From: Brevibacillus laterosporus
GTDB lineage: Bacteria; Bacillota; Bacilli; Brevibacillales; Brevibacillaceae
Direction of reading: 5' to 3'
DNA length: 64,000 nt
Assembly (NCBI GenBank): GCA_007833815.1
Contig: CP033464.1
Location: forward strand, 5,191,501 to 5,255,500
Shown here: one piece after another, positions 47,049 through 56,677 of the stretch
Layout of the letters: every line of letters begins with the position of its first letter
How positions within the stretch are numbered: position 1 is the stretch's first letter
Made by a program: the position numbers and the translations under genes
Notes under the pieces: model-generated
What the model saw: the letters and a program-made list of their open reading frames with translations, nothing else
Databases searched by the model: none
What the model was told of the DNA's origin: nothing

Positions 47049-48608
47049 TGAATCAATTTCATAAATCAGAGCCCTACGGGCCCAAGAGTTTTTGAGCATA
47101 GAAAAAGGAGTACCTCCCCAAATCTCTAATAAGTTAAGTGCGACCCAAACTTAAGAGGTGGTGGTGACTCCCAATGTCTATTATAAAACAAGGAAGCCTA
47201 TTTGATATACAGGAATTATTCGACTTAGAACCTCCCAAACGTTTTGAGGCTATTTTCTCCACTCTTGACATTGAACCGCTTCTTTTCTCTATTTCCAAAA
47301 AGTCGATCTATGGTGCTCCTACCGAGTTGAATTATGCTGCCATGCTATATTCTCTGGTCGCTCGAATCGTAGAACGAATTCCCACTGTGAAAGATTTACG
47401 AAAACGACTAAAACATGACTTTATCTTTCGAATGGAATGCGGTTTTCTGTTTTCTGACAATCTTCCTTCCGAGGCATCGTACTCTCGTCTCGTTCAGAAG
47501 CTTTCTGAAACAGCACACCTCAATAAAGTCCAAGACAAGTTACTGTTGCAAGCGATACAGGAAGGGTTCATAGGCGATGAAGCAATTGCCATCGATGCAA
47601 CCCATTTTGAATCCCGTGATCGAGGTGTGGCAAAAGAAAAAAAGACGAAACCAGAATTGAAAAAACGTGGACGTAAATCAAAAGCAGAAAAAGATATCTA
47701 CGACAAGCAAAAGCAAGAAAAGGAAGCCCAGAAGTCCTTATATGAAAAAACCATTGCAGCTCAACTGGATGTGACGTTGGAGGACCTACGGTACCAAGTT
47801 CCTATCAAACCTGCTTGGGGAATAAAGAAAAATAGTGATGGAAAGAACATGTTTTGGTTTGGATACAAAGCTCATCTTGCAGTCAGTACGAAAAGTCAAT
47901 ATATTCTTTGCTCCCTCATGTCCTCTGGAAGTATGAACGATGGGAAAGCAGCGATTCCTTTGTTGAAAGGAATTCAAACTGTCCTGCCCAATCACATGCG
48001 ATATGCAATCATGGATGCGGGATATGACTATGTCCCGATCTATCAACAAATCGGACGAATGAACGCACAAGCGATTATTGCTTACAACAAGCGGAATGAA
48101 GGAGAAATGGTTGGATTCGATTCACATTTTGCGCCAACTTGTGTCCGAGAATGCTCTTATCGTTACGACAGTTATGATAAGAAGTACAAAACGTTGAAAT
48201 TTGTACGGCCAAAAGAATGTAAAGACTGTCCATTGAATCAGGATTCTCTCTGTCAAAAAGTCTATAAAATTAAGGCTGAAACCGATCTTCGAAAGTACAC
48301 CGCGCCAGCCAGAGGAACAAAAACGTGGGAAGAACTATATGACCAGAGAACAGCCGTAGAGCGAGTACATGCTTATTTGAAGGAGTTCTTTCAGCTAAAC
48401 AATGTCCGATATCGCACAGGAAAGAGGGCAAAAGTCCATTTTGACTTGGTTACTCTTGTTTATAATGCATCCAAGTTAGCAGTGGATCGAATTCGTAGGA
48501 ACTGGCAAGTAGGATGAAAGTAGCAGCTTAATTTTTTCAAAAAAACAGCATTAATCCCGTAGGGATAGTCTAATTATTTTTGGAAAAAGCCTTTATGAAA
48601 TTGATTCA
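47049..48608 (+). mobile_element. Insertion sequence with perfect 17-bp terminal inverted repeats
   Basis: TGAATCAATTTCATAAA (47049-47065) recurs as its exact complement at 48592-48608. The single transposase gene inside is intact. A clear target-site duplication is not evident from the flanks. The element separates selO from the 3' repeat copy B. Confidence 0.8.
47174..48517 (+). CDS. DDE transposase (IS1182-like)
   Basis: This 447-residue transposase is full length and uninterrupted. An N-terminal helical domain is followed by the DDE/RNase H catalytic core: the first Asp is in AIDATHFESRD, a second in AIMDAGYDYVP and the Glu in RTAVERVHAYLKE. A Lys-rich insert follows the first Asp. CKDCPLNQDSLC is a zinc-finger-like Cys cluster. 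AGAGGTGGTGG lies ahead of the ATG. Assignment to IS1182 rather than a related DDE family is from general appearance. This is the only transposase in the window that looks active. Confidence 0.85.
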   Translation: MSIIKQGSLFDIQELFDLEPPKRFEAIFSTLDIEPLLFSISKKSIYGAPTELNYAAMLYSLVARIVERIPTVKDLRKRLKHDFIFRMECGFLFSDNLPSEASYSRLVQKLSETAHLNKVQDKLLLQAIQEGFIGDEAIAIDATHFESRDRGVAKEKKTKPELKKRGRKSKAEKDIYDKQKQEKEAQKSLYEKTIAAQLDVTLEDLRYQVPIKPAWGIKKNSDGKNMFWFGYKAHLAVSTKSQYILCSLMSSGSMNDGKAAIPLLKGIQTVLPNHMRYAIMDAGYDYVPIYQQIGRMNAQAIIAYNKRNEGEMVGFDSHFAPTCVRECSYRYDSYDKKYKTLKFVRPKECKDCPLNQDSLCQKVYKIKAETDLRKYTAPARGTKTWEELYDQRTAVERVHAYLKEFFQLNNVRYRTGKRAKVHFDLVTLVYNASKLAVDRIRRNWQVG

Positions 48609-48656
48609 TGTATCAAATTAAATGAAATAATTTACTTACTACTCCACTTGTGATAT

Positions 48657-48874
48657 GGTTCACCGTACTGTATCTAAGAACATAGTTGGTTATGATCAGA
48701 AGGTAGTTATTACTGTTTGAAACTTTAATACTAATGAAGAATACCCATGAATCCTCTATATTTCAAGAATCATGGGCATTCTTATTAGTAACTAGTCCTC
48801 TATTAATCTTACAACTAACACACAGAGCTTATTTAACACAATAAAAACGTCTGAATTATGGGGATTCGGACGTT
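48657..48874. repeat. Repeat copy B
   Basis: This is the second copy of the unit at 40746-40973, with small indels. It keeps the plus-strand hairpin (CCCATGAATCC...TCATGGG) and the minus-strand terminator (AACGTCTGA/TCGGACGTT, 48846-48874). It is followed, as copy A is, by a minus-strand gene for a secreted-type product, here decayed. Confidence 0.75.
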
Positions 48875-48960
48875 ACAACGTTAAGTTTACACATATGAAA
48901 TTATTGGGAACCCTTGTGTATTACTTTGTTTTCGTGACTACCAATTTCCAAATGTTAAAC

Positions 48961-49240
48961 CTAGTCTTGTAATTCTTCTAGTGTATTACCGATACGAACT
49001 GATAGACTGCCAGACATTTTATCTTGACCCGAAGTAAAGCTCCAAGGTTTCTTAATCTATTTCGCTTTTGTTTTCTGCAATTTTTACTGATACTTTACCA
49101 GACATATTTTCAACTGATGTAACCGAAACTGTATACAGATCAGTTCCCCAAGCAGAACTACTTTTCTCATCAAAAACTTTGTTAGGTTTTACCATTCCAC
49201 TCATAACCTCTTTATAAGTATAAGATAAATTTTTCCAGTT
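48961..49240 (-). pseudogene. Remnant of a secreted protein with two similar beta segments
   Basis: Two overlapping frames read DLYTVSVTSVENMSGKVSVK and WSFTSGQDKMSGSLSVRIGN, which resemble each other (MSG.[VL]SV[KR]I). A frame change separates them and no signal peptide or start is left. It is followed by repeat copy B. Family unknown. Confidence 0.5.
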
Positions 49241-49248
49241 GTAAGTTA

Positions 49249-49692
49249 TTATGATATTATTTTATTTTTCAAGTAATTATAGAGTTCATCGTATCTTATT
49301 AACAAAGCGTAAATTAACGCAAATGCTACAATTCCCATTGGTGAAATAGAAATTCCTGAATACATAGCTTCTAAAAAAGATACTGAAAAGTAGTAAAGCA
49401 CGAAAGATACTACAGTTTCTAGAAGTCTTAATTTTATGCCACTTACAGCTAATTTTGTATTGATCACGGAAGTGATAAAACTGGACAAAAAAGATGGTAT
49501 TATCAGTAGATACACGCTTACCGAAAAAGAAATCACAGAAAAAAAGGACTCTATTCTTATGTCAAATATTAGAGACATTAAACAGAAAAATACAGCATGG
49601 ATTAAAGTGCCAACTGCGACACCAGCTACGACTATTCCAAGAATGTAAAAGAAAACAGAAGCATTTAACCAAGGATATCTCTTCATTTTCAT
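49249..49692 (-). CDS. Integral membrane protein, unknown (possible immunity protein)
   Basis: This 147-residue product has about four hydrophobic helices, with a short basic N-terminus (MKMKRYPW) and a charged C-terminus (YNYLKNKIIS). GGAAGG lies four bases before the chosen ATG; the frame is open eight codons further from a TTG without a binding site. It starts 29 bases after the gene at 49722 and should be co-transcribed. A small secreted helical protein followed by a small multi-helix membrane protein is a usual layout for a bacteriocin and its immunity protein, which is only inferred. A YrvL-type regulator is another option. Confidence 0.65.
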   Translation of the reverse strand: MKMKRYPWLNASVFFYILGIVVAGVAVGTLIHAVFFCLMSLIFDIRIESFFSVISFSVSVYLLIIPSFLSSFITSVINTKLAVSGIKLRLLETVVSFVLYYFSVSFLEAMYSGISISPMGIVAFALIYALLIRYDELYNYLKNKIIS

Positions 49693-49721
49693 CTCACCTT
49701 CCTTGTTATGATTCAATTAAA

Positions 49722-50186
49722 TTATATGAACCAGAAAATGATATCAGTAATATCCTTTGCTACATCCTCTGGTACGTTAAATCTCTTTAATGCTTTTATC
49801 ATAGCCTTCTTAGTGCCAGCTTCCACCATTTCGCAAGCATCTGCAATTTCTCTTGAGTACTTCCTTACTAAATCCGCCTTAGATTTGCTCCATAAGCCTA
49901 TGGTCTTCTCAAGCACCCATCCACCAGCTCTTACGATTTTACCGAAACCTTTAATAGCTTTAAGAGTGGCGCTGACAACCTTTTGTTCTTCGATAATACC
50001 TTTGTGTGTTTCTAATGGGACGATCTTCTTGGTTTTTAAGTCTAAATAGACATCTGCTTCAATTATGACAAGTCTAAAGTTTATCGGGTCATAAACTGTC
50101 CTTCCAGCAGAATCAACATACCAGCCTGTTTTTTCATCAAACTGCATATTATGTTGACTTGGATCAAAATATTCTGTATCTTGCAC
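49722..50186 (-). CDS. Unknown protein, possibly secreted, start uncertain
   Basis: From a GTG the product has 154 residues: WYVDSAGRTVYDPINF near the N-terminus, then an amphipathic, Lys-rich helical half with Gly/Trp (VRAGGWVLEKTIGLWSKSK). The open frame goes on upstream through LSLTFTSVVTASS, which looks like the end of a signal peptide, but no start codon with a binding site is found there. So the 5' end is probably damaged, or a rare start is used. With the membrane protein downstream it may be a toxin/immunity pair. No known family. Confidence 0.5.
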   Translation of the reverse strand: MQDTEYFDPSQHNMQFDEKTGWYVDSAGRTVYDPINFRLVIIEADVYLDLKTKKIVPLETHKGIIEEQKVVSATLKAIKGFGKIVRAGGWVLEKTIGLWSKSKADLVRKYSREIADACEMVEAGTKKAMIKALKRFNVPEDVAKDITDIIFWFI

Positions 50187-50458
50187 TACATTTGTACTAG
50201 TAGATGATGCGGTAACAACGGAAGTAAAAGTTAAAGATAAGCATGGGCTGAACTTTTCGTTCTCCCCATTCTTGACTCTTCTTTTCTTTCAACAACTTTT
50301 TCTTTTCCAAATCCCACAAATTCATAAATAACACTTCACATTAGGTGTAATATCATACTGGCTTTGATACCTTCATGAATAGCTGAAAAACGGCTCATTT
50401 TATCCCAAAGGATTCCGCAGGTTTCCGTACAGTCTATTCTCATATCCGACAAACCTGT

Positions 50459-50686
50459 TTAATGTTTTGTAAGCTTTTGAAAGGCAACAATAGACTCATC
50501 TAGTTGTTGACTCATCTGTAATACTGTTGGACTTGAAAACGAACCTTCTTTACAATACAACTGCTCTAATTCTTGACGGAGGCGTTTAATAATCTTCTTA
50601 AATCGTTTGTTAATCTGAAACTTTCTACTTTCTTCACTTGTAAGTGAGTGGTAAATTAAACTTGAGAAACATTTTTTGTTCCTCAA
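50459..50686 (-). CDS. Spo0E-like aspartyl-phosphate phosphatase
   Basis: The 75-codon frame contains the full Spo0E hairpin: KIIKRLRQELEQLYCKEGSF, then PTVLQMSQQLDESIVAFQKL with the SQxLD motif. The family hydrolyses Spo0A~P. The only start codon at the frame end is a TTG in the second leader hairpin, overlapping the stop of the conserved leader frame (TTGA). The Spo0E core begins about 25 residues later without a better start. It follows the broken receptor at 50880-51545 on the same strand, as the other two Spo0E-like genes follow receptor/peptide units. Confidence 0.75.
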   Translation of the reverse strand: MRNKKCFSSLIYHSLTSEESRKFQINKRFKKIIKRLRQELEQLYCKEGSFSSPTVLQMSQQLDESIVAFQKLTKH

Positions 50687-50728
50687 GGTGGGGGCGTTCC
50701 GATGGTGTGCAAACTAATGGGAACGCTC
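50661..50728 (-). promoter_or_regulatory. Double-hairpin leader before a Spo0E-like gene, copy 2
   Basis: Hairpin one pairs GAGCGTTCC with GGAACGCCC (50728-50690); hairpin two pairs CTTGAGGAACA with TGTTTCTCAAG (50687-50661). A short leader frame ends in GTPPP-stop as in copy 1. Upstream, TGGTAAAATATTACATAGGAGG also matches copy 1 (TGGTAAAATAATACATAAGAGG in part). Confidence 0.65.
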
Positions 50729-50879
50729 CTTTTAGTTAACAAATCATATAATCCGAAGATGATACCCCGTCCCTTCCTCCTATGTAATATTTTACCAATC
50801 GTATTGTTTTTTTCTGCAAAATAAAAAAAATCGAAACGTTCAACAAAATTTTACAAATTATTACATAATCCGCACTTTG

Positions 50880-51545
50880 TTATAAATAAAAAGGACACCA
50901 CTCTTTTAAAAAGTGTGGCGTCCACTGAAAAATTCCAGATGAAATGAAAAATTCCAGATGAAATGAAAAATGGTTTTCCTCAGACTGTATTATTTCTCTG
51001 ATTAGTTCGATATTTCTTGCTTTAGATAGAGCTTCTAACAGCCTGTTTAATCGATACAAGCGTCTAATGCCTTTAACCTCTTCTAAACATACCTGCAACA
51101 AAGGAATGGCTTTTTCATAATCACCTCTTTGTGAAAGAATAATCGCTCGATAATAATTTATACATTCAATAATAAAACGATATTCCTTTTTTTCACATTC
51201 ATCTAAATGTGAACGCAGACTAATATGGTCTTCAAGTTCTGCGTAAGAGTTACACATTGCCAATGCTACACTTTCTTTAAGATCATTATTTTCGTTTTAT
51301 CCTCATTCATCCCCGTTTGACCTAATTTAATACACTTTTCATACTTTTTAATATTATGTGCGTGAAGTGCCATGCGATAATAAAAAGTTATCTGTTCTTC
51401 GAGGGATAAAAAGTCAACATAGTAGGCTATTTCTTCTCCGTCTCTCAAAAGATGATGGCATCTATTATCGTAACGTAAAATTCTTCATCTATGGCGGAGC
51501 TATTGAAGTGTTCAGCCTCGGATAGATATTTGAGGGTAGGGTGTG
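50880..51545 (-). pseudogene. RRNPP-type receptor, broken (no helix-turn-helix, frameshifts)
   Basis: Pieces in three frames match the TPR part of the intact receptor at 42751: LKYLSEAEHFNSSAIDEEFY, then YYVDFLSLEEQITFYYRMAL and HAHNIKKYEKCIKLGQTG, then YEKAIPLLQVCLEEVKG. The DNA-binding domain is missing and a short direct duplication (TCATTTCATCTGGAATTTT, about 50941-50975) damages the 3' end. No peptide gene remains. A Spo0E-like gene lies downstream. Confidence 0.8.
50884..50923 (-). terminator. Terminator at the end of the broken receptor
   Basis: On the minus strand GGACGCCACACTT pairs with AGAGTGGTGTCC, followed by TTTTTATTT. It lies where a peptide gene would be expected, so the 3' end of this unit has been lost. 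Confidence 0.75.
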
Positions 51546-51591
51546 AATGTAAAATATTCCCCCTCCTTTAGTCAATGGGTTCAACTAAAGC

Positions 51592-51619
51592 AAAAAAAGC
51601 CATCCTTTCAGGACAGCTT
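51592..51619 (-). terminator. Terminator of the small secreted protein gene
   Basis: On the minus strand AAGCTGTCC pairs with GGATGGCTT, followed by seven T, 25 bases after the stop at 51644. Nearly the same terminator follows the recombinase at 52411 and its scar at 35094. Confidence 0.75.
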
Positions 51620-51643
51620 ATCTCATAACAATTCTAAATTGCT

Positions 51644-52048
51644 CTACTTTTTATTAATCACTTGCATCATTTGCTTTTGTTCCCATTGTTGAATTAATTG
51701 ATAAATGGGTGATTTTTTTTGTTCTGCTTGTTTTTTAGCCATTTCTGCTTGTGTCATAATTTGATTAGGTTTATTTACATTAAGTTGATAATATTTTGTA
51801 TAATATTTCATTAATTCATCCAAGGTAATTCCTAGTTGTTTAGCTTTCTCAGCAGTAGATATCTCAGACACAGCTACAGTTGCACCAAAGTTAGCTACAT
51901 TTGAGTTAACTGCATTTGAGATACTTACATTTGATGGAGTACCTACATTTGTTTTGATTTGACCAGTTACACCTTGAGATGCAAAAGCAGAGCTTGCCAT
52001 AGCGCATAGAGCAAAAACCATTGTAGCTGCCATTAGTTTCTTTTTCAT
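51644..52048 (-). CDS. Small secreted protein, unknown function
   Basis: This 134-residue product begins MKKKLMAATMVFALCAMASS and should be cut after AFA. The mature part has an Asn/Val-rich stretch, then EKAKQLGITLDELMKYYTKY and a Gln/Lys-rich helical tail. I recognise no family; similar KAxxLGI segments occur in secreted proteins of bacilli. TAGGAGGAG lies seven bases before the ATG and a terminator follows, so it looks like a working gene. It sits between two receptor remnants. Confidence 0.75.
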   Translation of the reverse strand: MKKKLMAATMVFALCAMASSAFASQGVTGQIKTNVGTPSNVSISNAVNSNVANFGATVAVSEISTAEKAKQLGITLDELMKYYTKYYQLNVNKPNQIMTQAEMAKKQAEQKKSPIYQLIQQWEQKQMMQVINKK

Positions 52049-52251
52049 TGAGAAACTCCTCCTAAATGTTTGGTGTTTTTGAAGGTATATAAAGTGAATT
52101 TCATATGTTCATGTCCTTCGTTGTTTATAATGTATCAGTTCATTCTGGAGTTTATCTGTAGTTAAAATGGAGTCTAGATGAACTTAATAGTTAGAAATAA
52201 AAACGAAGCAGAGGAGCTATTCAATGAGAAGAGGGATGAAGAAGACATTAT

Positions 52252-52321
52252 GATGGTGTCTATTAGTCGAATCGTAAATTCTTCATCTAGGGTGGAGCTA
52301 TGGAAGTGTTCAGCCCCATAT
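52252..52321 (-). pseudogene. Fragment of a fourth RRNPP-type receptor
   Basis: The minus strand reads GAEHFHSSTLDEEFTIRLID, matching SEAEHFNSSAIDEEFYVTII in the broken receptor near 51.5 kb. DNA identity extends over about 100 bases (51456-51560 against 52254-52365). No more of the gene is left. Confidence 0.55.
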
Positions 52322-52385
52322 TGGACATGCAGAATGGATGTAAACTATCCCCCTTCCAAGAACTATATCCAGTCATCATGAAACA

Positions 52386-52412
52386 GAAAAAGCCATCCAT
52401 GTAGGATAGCTT
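52386..52412 (-). terminator. Terminator of the recombinase remnant
   Basis: On the minus strand AAGCTATCC pairs with GGATGGCT followed by TTTTCTGTTT, directly at the recombinase stop. Confidence 0.65.
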
Positions 52413-52860
52413 ACTTTATAAACAAATTCTCAACCGCTCTTTTTCTGTCTTCTTCTGTTGGCTTGCTATAGCGTAACACCATATCCGCTGACTTATGACC
52501 GCTCAATGATTTAATAACATCTATATCCTGATTGTCTCTTATCAATGCTGTAAAAATACGTTGTTGTCGATTACTTAGAAATAATGCATCGTTACTGTCA
52601 GATCGTTCCTCTACGTATCTATTTATTGCCCTTCTTACTTCTGCATTCAGCGGAATTGCTCTTTCTTTGTTGCCCTTCCCTGTTCTTACCGTTCGTTCTC
52701 CTTTACGTTCACTACTTTCAACGTCTGATTGATCAAGATTGACAAGTTCACTTACTCGTAATCCTGTGTACAGCAGAGTTACCACAATTGCAAAATCCCG
52801 CTTGTTTCCTGTCCTTTCTATTTCTCTCATTAACTTATTGTATTCGTTCCTATCCAATGC
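52411..52860 (-). pseudogene. Tyrosine recombinase, N-terminally truncated with internal deletion
   Basis: The catalytic domain keeps the first Arg (TLLYTGLRVSELVNL), the Lys (TGKGNKERAIPL) and the late motif SLSGHKSADMVLRYSKP with the final Tyr. The HxxR box that should lie after LFLSNRQQR is missing, as LFLSNRQQR runs straight into FTALIRDNQDI. The N-terminal DNA-binding domain is cut to a few residues (ALDRNEYNKL). It cannot be catalytic. XerC/D- or phage-integrase-like; it probably once mobilised this island. Confidence 0.75.
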
Positions 52861-52902
52861 TTTAGGAGCTTGTAGTAAAGCACCCTTCCGCTAATTAAAT
52901 CT

Positions 52903-53040
52903 CTATTTTTTATCTCTTATTTCTTCTAAAATTTCTATTACACGATCGTTTTGTTTTTCAATTGACTTTAATCTTTTTTCGATTATGCTTGAAGAAAAAA
53001 ATACAATAAGTACAATAGCTATTCCAGCAAATAATCCCAA
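52903..53040 (-). CDS. Small membrane protein, 45 aa
   Basis: A TTG start stands nine bases after GGGAGGAG. The product is one membrane helix (GLFAGIAIVLIVFFSSSII) followed by a charged helix EKRLKSIEKQNDRVIEIL. Single-pass proteins with such a coiled tail are frequent in bacilli. Function unknown. The strong binding site argues for a real gene. Confidence 0.6.
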   Translation of the reverse strand: MGLFAGIAIVLIVFFSSSIIEKRLKSIEKQNDRVIEILEEIRDKK

Positions 53041-53280
53041 TGCTTTTCTCCTCCCATAAAATGGTCTCTTTTTATTATCAGCTTACTACATTATCTTGTT
53101 CAACTAATCCTGCCACGTTAGTTCAATGATAGGGTAAACAACCGCTAAAGTAAAAGTTAATTCGCTTAGAATCGCCCTCACAGACACTATGAAACCCAAA
53201 AAGGTTTGAAATTTTTCTCGTAAGCACCAGACAGCCACATATTTCCAATTCGTGCCATAGGGTACGATGAACCACAGTAA

Positions 53281-53493
53281 AGCATTACTGTTCGACATGG
53301 TAGAGATTTCCCATATAGTATCCAAGTTAATTCAGGATTCTTGAATGCAGAAATTAAGGTCAGAGGATTCCATGATACTACACTCCCAACTAGTATTACG
53401 GTGCGAGTAAGAAGAATTAGTGATATGCATGATAGGGTTACGGTGAGGAATCCGCAATATGAAGCAGATGCTGGCTATGTATTTATTTCGTAG
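53281..53493 (+). pseudogene. C-terminal fragment of an unknown protein, plus strand
   Basis: A 70-codon frame without start reads DFPYSIQVNSGFLNAEIKVR and ends YEADAGYVFIS-stop. It is beta-rich, like a secreted or surface protein end. Further scraps (TTAKVKVNSLRIALTDTMKP) precede it in another frame at 53140-53220. Family unknown. Confidence 0.45.
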
Positions 53494-53651
53494 GACATAT
53501 TGAGGTTTAGTAAGCAAAAGAAATAGACCTCCTTGAACTTAGCAGGCTGAGAGATCAATCTCACTTTTGATACTTAAGTCGCCTCTTTGAATGGACAATT
53601 TTTTGTATGACTTATTATAACAAAAATAGGTTTCGTAGCAGTTCAGGAAGA

Positions 53652-53673
53652 AAAACGTCCGAATTTTGGACGG
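53652..53673 (-). terminator. ACGTCCGAAT-type terminator, fourth copy
   Basis: On the minus strand CCGTCC, short loop, GGACG, then TTTTT. It lies just after the remnant ending at 53694 and has the same core as the terminators at 34331, 40942 and 48846. Confidence 0.6.
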
Positions 53674-53693
53674 TAAATTAATTTTACAAGTTT

Positions 53694-53830
53694 TCACTTT
53701 ATATACTGACCGTGAATATAATAATTTTCAGTGGTGGTAAACCGTAATCTTATATGACCTGCATAGTTCCCTTTCACATTAATGAAATTATAATTAGAAC
53801 CAAGCCCAAACAGCATCTTTTTTATCATTC
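53694..53830 (-). pseudogene. C-terminal fragment of a secreted-type protein
   Basis: The minus strand reads GSNYNFINVKGNYAGHIRLR then FTTTENYYIHGQYIK-stop. There is no start codon or signal. Its place before an ACGTCCGAAT-type terminator matches the other small secreted genes of the region. Confidence 0.45.
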
Positions 53831-53835
53831 ATCCA

Positions 53836-54108
53836 CTATAAACTATTCCTATAGATCAAGAATAGAATTAGTCCGATAATATTGAATGAAACACCACCAA
53901 TAAATAATTTGTTAGATTTCACCTTTACTACTTCATAATAAGTAAACAGAAGAGAAATAAAGTAAACCATTATCAAAAAATTAAAAACTAATCCCCACTG
54001 TAACCAGTAGACACTGCGATACCAAGGGAAAAATCTACTACTATCAACAAAATAAATCCTAAATTTGCTATTATAGATAGAACAAAAAGAAGTATTACAA
54101 TTTTTCAT
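53836..54108 (-). CDS. Small membrane protein, 90 aa
   Basis: The product has a Cys/Tyr-rich start (MKNCNTSFCSIYNSKF) and two or three hydrophobic helices (WGLVFNFLIMVYFISLLF; LFIGGVSFNIIGLILFLIY). AGGGG lies eleven bases before the ATG, a bit far. Function unknown; it may be a small immunity or accessory membrane protein next to the secreted-protein remnants. Confidence 0.5.
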   Translation of the reverse strand: MKNCNTSFCSIYNSKFRIYFVDSSRFFPWYRSVYWLQWGLVFNFLIMVYFISLLFTYYEVVKVKSNKLFIGGVSFNIIGLILFLIYRNSL

Positions 54109-54127
54109 AACAACAGTTCCCCTTTTA

Positions 54128-54161
54128 GAAACCCTACCCCCTAGGAGGTAAGGTTTCTCAC
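54128..54161 (-). terminator. Hairpin terminator
   Basis: AGAAACCCTACC pairs with GGTAAGGTTTCT around a short loop; it follows the remnant ending at 54165 on the minus strand. Confidence 0.6.
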
Positions 54162-54164
54162 ATA

Positions 54165-54275
54165 TTAATTGGATATATTAAATGTCCAGTTTGGATAAAT
54201 TCCCCACAGATATTTAAATCCTTGATTTTTCATGTAAGTAACGGTGCTAAAATCCCTACTATCAACGGTTCCAAA
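54165..54275 (-). pseudogene. C-terminal fragment of a protein cut by the IS21 element
   Basis: The minus strand reads RDFSTVTYMKNQGFKYLWGI then YPNWTFNISN-stop, with a terminator behind. The frame is lost at about 54280, where the IS21 element should begin, so the element may have cut this gene. Family unknown. Confidence 0.45.
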
Positions 54276-54332
54276 TTACCTATAAATAACGGACAATAGC
54301 TATAAAAACTTTCACTGTGGAGTAGAGAAGCT

Positions 54333-55546
<1,214 letters not shown>

Positions 55547-55550
<4 letters not shown>

Positions 55551-56329
55551 CCACTCGCCTACTTATTGATTGATTAAAAAGAGTTGGTTGGCAATATACT
55601 GCTGACCAACTAGATGGTCTCCTAGAAGATGCATCTAAATATAATGTAACATATTCAGAGTTTCTTGACACCCTTCTTCAACACGAACTAGAAGCAAGAG
55701 ATTTTGTTTCTCTGCAAAGAAGATTACTTAAAGCAAAGCTTCCTTTTACAAAAACAATTCATGATTTTGATTTTTCTTTTCAGCCAAGTATCAACGAAAA
55801 ACGAGTAAAAGAAGCCTTCACTTGCCGCTTCATCACGAGTGGAGAGAATATTTTGCTCTTGGGACCTCCGGGTGTAGGGAAGACACATCTTGCCGTAGCT
55901 CTCGCTACGGAAGCTATTGCAAAAGGATACTCAGCTCTTTTTATCCGTGCAGATGATTTTATGTCAGAATGCCGAAAGGCAGAGAAAAAAGGACAGCTTG
56001 ACCGTGTTATCAATAGATGGGTTCGCAGAGACCTTTTGTTAATTGATGAAGTAGGTTATTTTCCTTTTAATGAACTCAGTGCGAATACCTTTTTTCAAGT
56101 CATTTCTAAGCGATATCAACATGGATCTCTTATTCTAACTTCTAATAAATCTTACATGGAATGGGGAAAACTTTTCGGAGATGACATTCTGGCAACAGCT
56201 ATTCTTGATAGATTATTGCATGAATCAATGACATTTAATATAAAGGGAGACTCTTATAGACTTAGGGAAAAACAAAAAGCAGGAATCCATCCTTATACAA
56301 TTTGTTTAAAAGACTTTCATTTGACATAG
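55547..56329 (+). pseudogene. istB: IS21-family ATPase IstB, internal stop
   Basis: The ATG overlaps the istA stop (ATGA). After eight codons a TGA interrupts (TTRLLID-stop-LKRVGWQ). The rest is a full IstB helper ATPase: LLLGPPGVGKTHLAVALATE (Walker A), DLLLIDEVGYFPF (Walker B), SLILTSNKSYMEWG (sensor 1) and ATAILDRLLH (arginine region). An internal ATG at 55853 could give a shorter ATPase without the N-terminal IstA-binding part. Confidence 0.85.
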
Positions 56330-56677
56330 CACTATATTTATTATGAAGGGCTATGACTCAATGATACAAAATTTAACATCTTTGTTATAATGAGCAATAA
56401 AAAAGGAAGCGTTCCCGCTTCCAAACTTGCTAATGAGCGATCTCCAACATCGCTTCAAACTGTAATTAATAGGATATATTATATAAATAATTTTACATTC
56501 CCAGTAAGATCTACATTTCTTACTTGCTAGTGACACTTTTGCTTTCCCGAATGTTGTCCATAACTTCTCGACTCAGAACTGAAAGTTTTTAAAGCTAATG
56601 ACCATTATTAATTGTTGGTTTAATGGCATTGAAACTAAAATTTTAACACCGTCACTTACTCCAATATGATTCATTAT
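56330..56677. other. Stretch between IS21 and the methyltransferase gene
   Basis: It probably holds the right end of IS21, which I cannot place. A hairpin GGAAGCG/CGCTTCC at about 56405-56422 with a T-rich flank on the minus strand may end the methyltransferase message. No gene is seen. Confidence 0.4.

Noticed and set aside
53104-53325. 73-codon minus-strand frame
   Set aside because: The opposite strand carries more convincing protein remnants (53140-53493), and the minus frame has no binding site or motif.
55853-56329. Shorter IstB from an internal ATG as an active protein
   Set aside because: It would lack the N-terminal part, and its partner IstA is broken, so the element is treated as dead.
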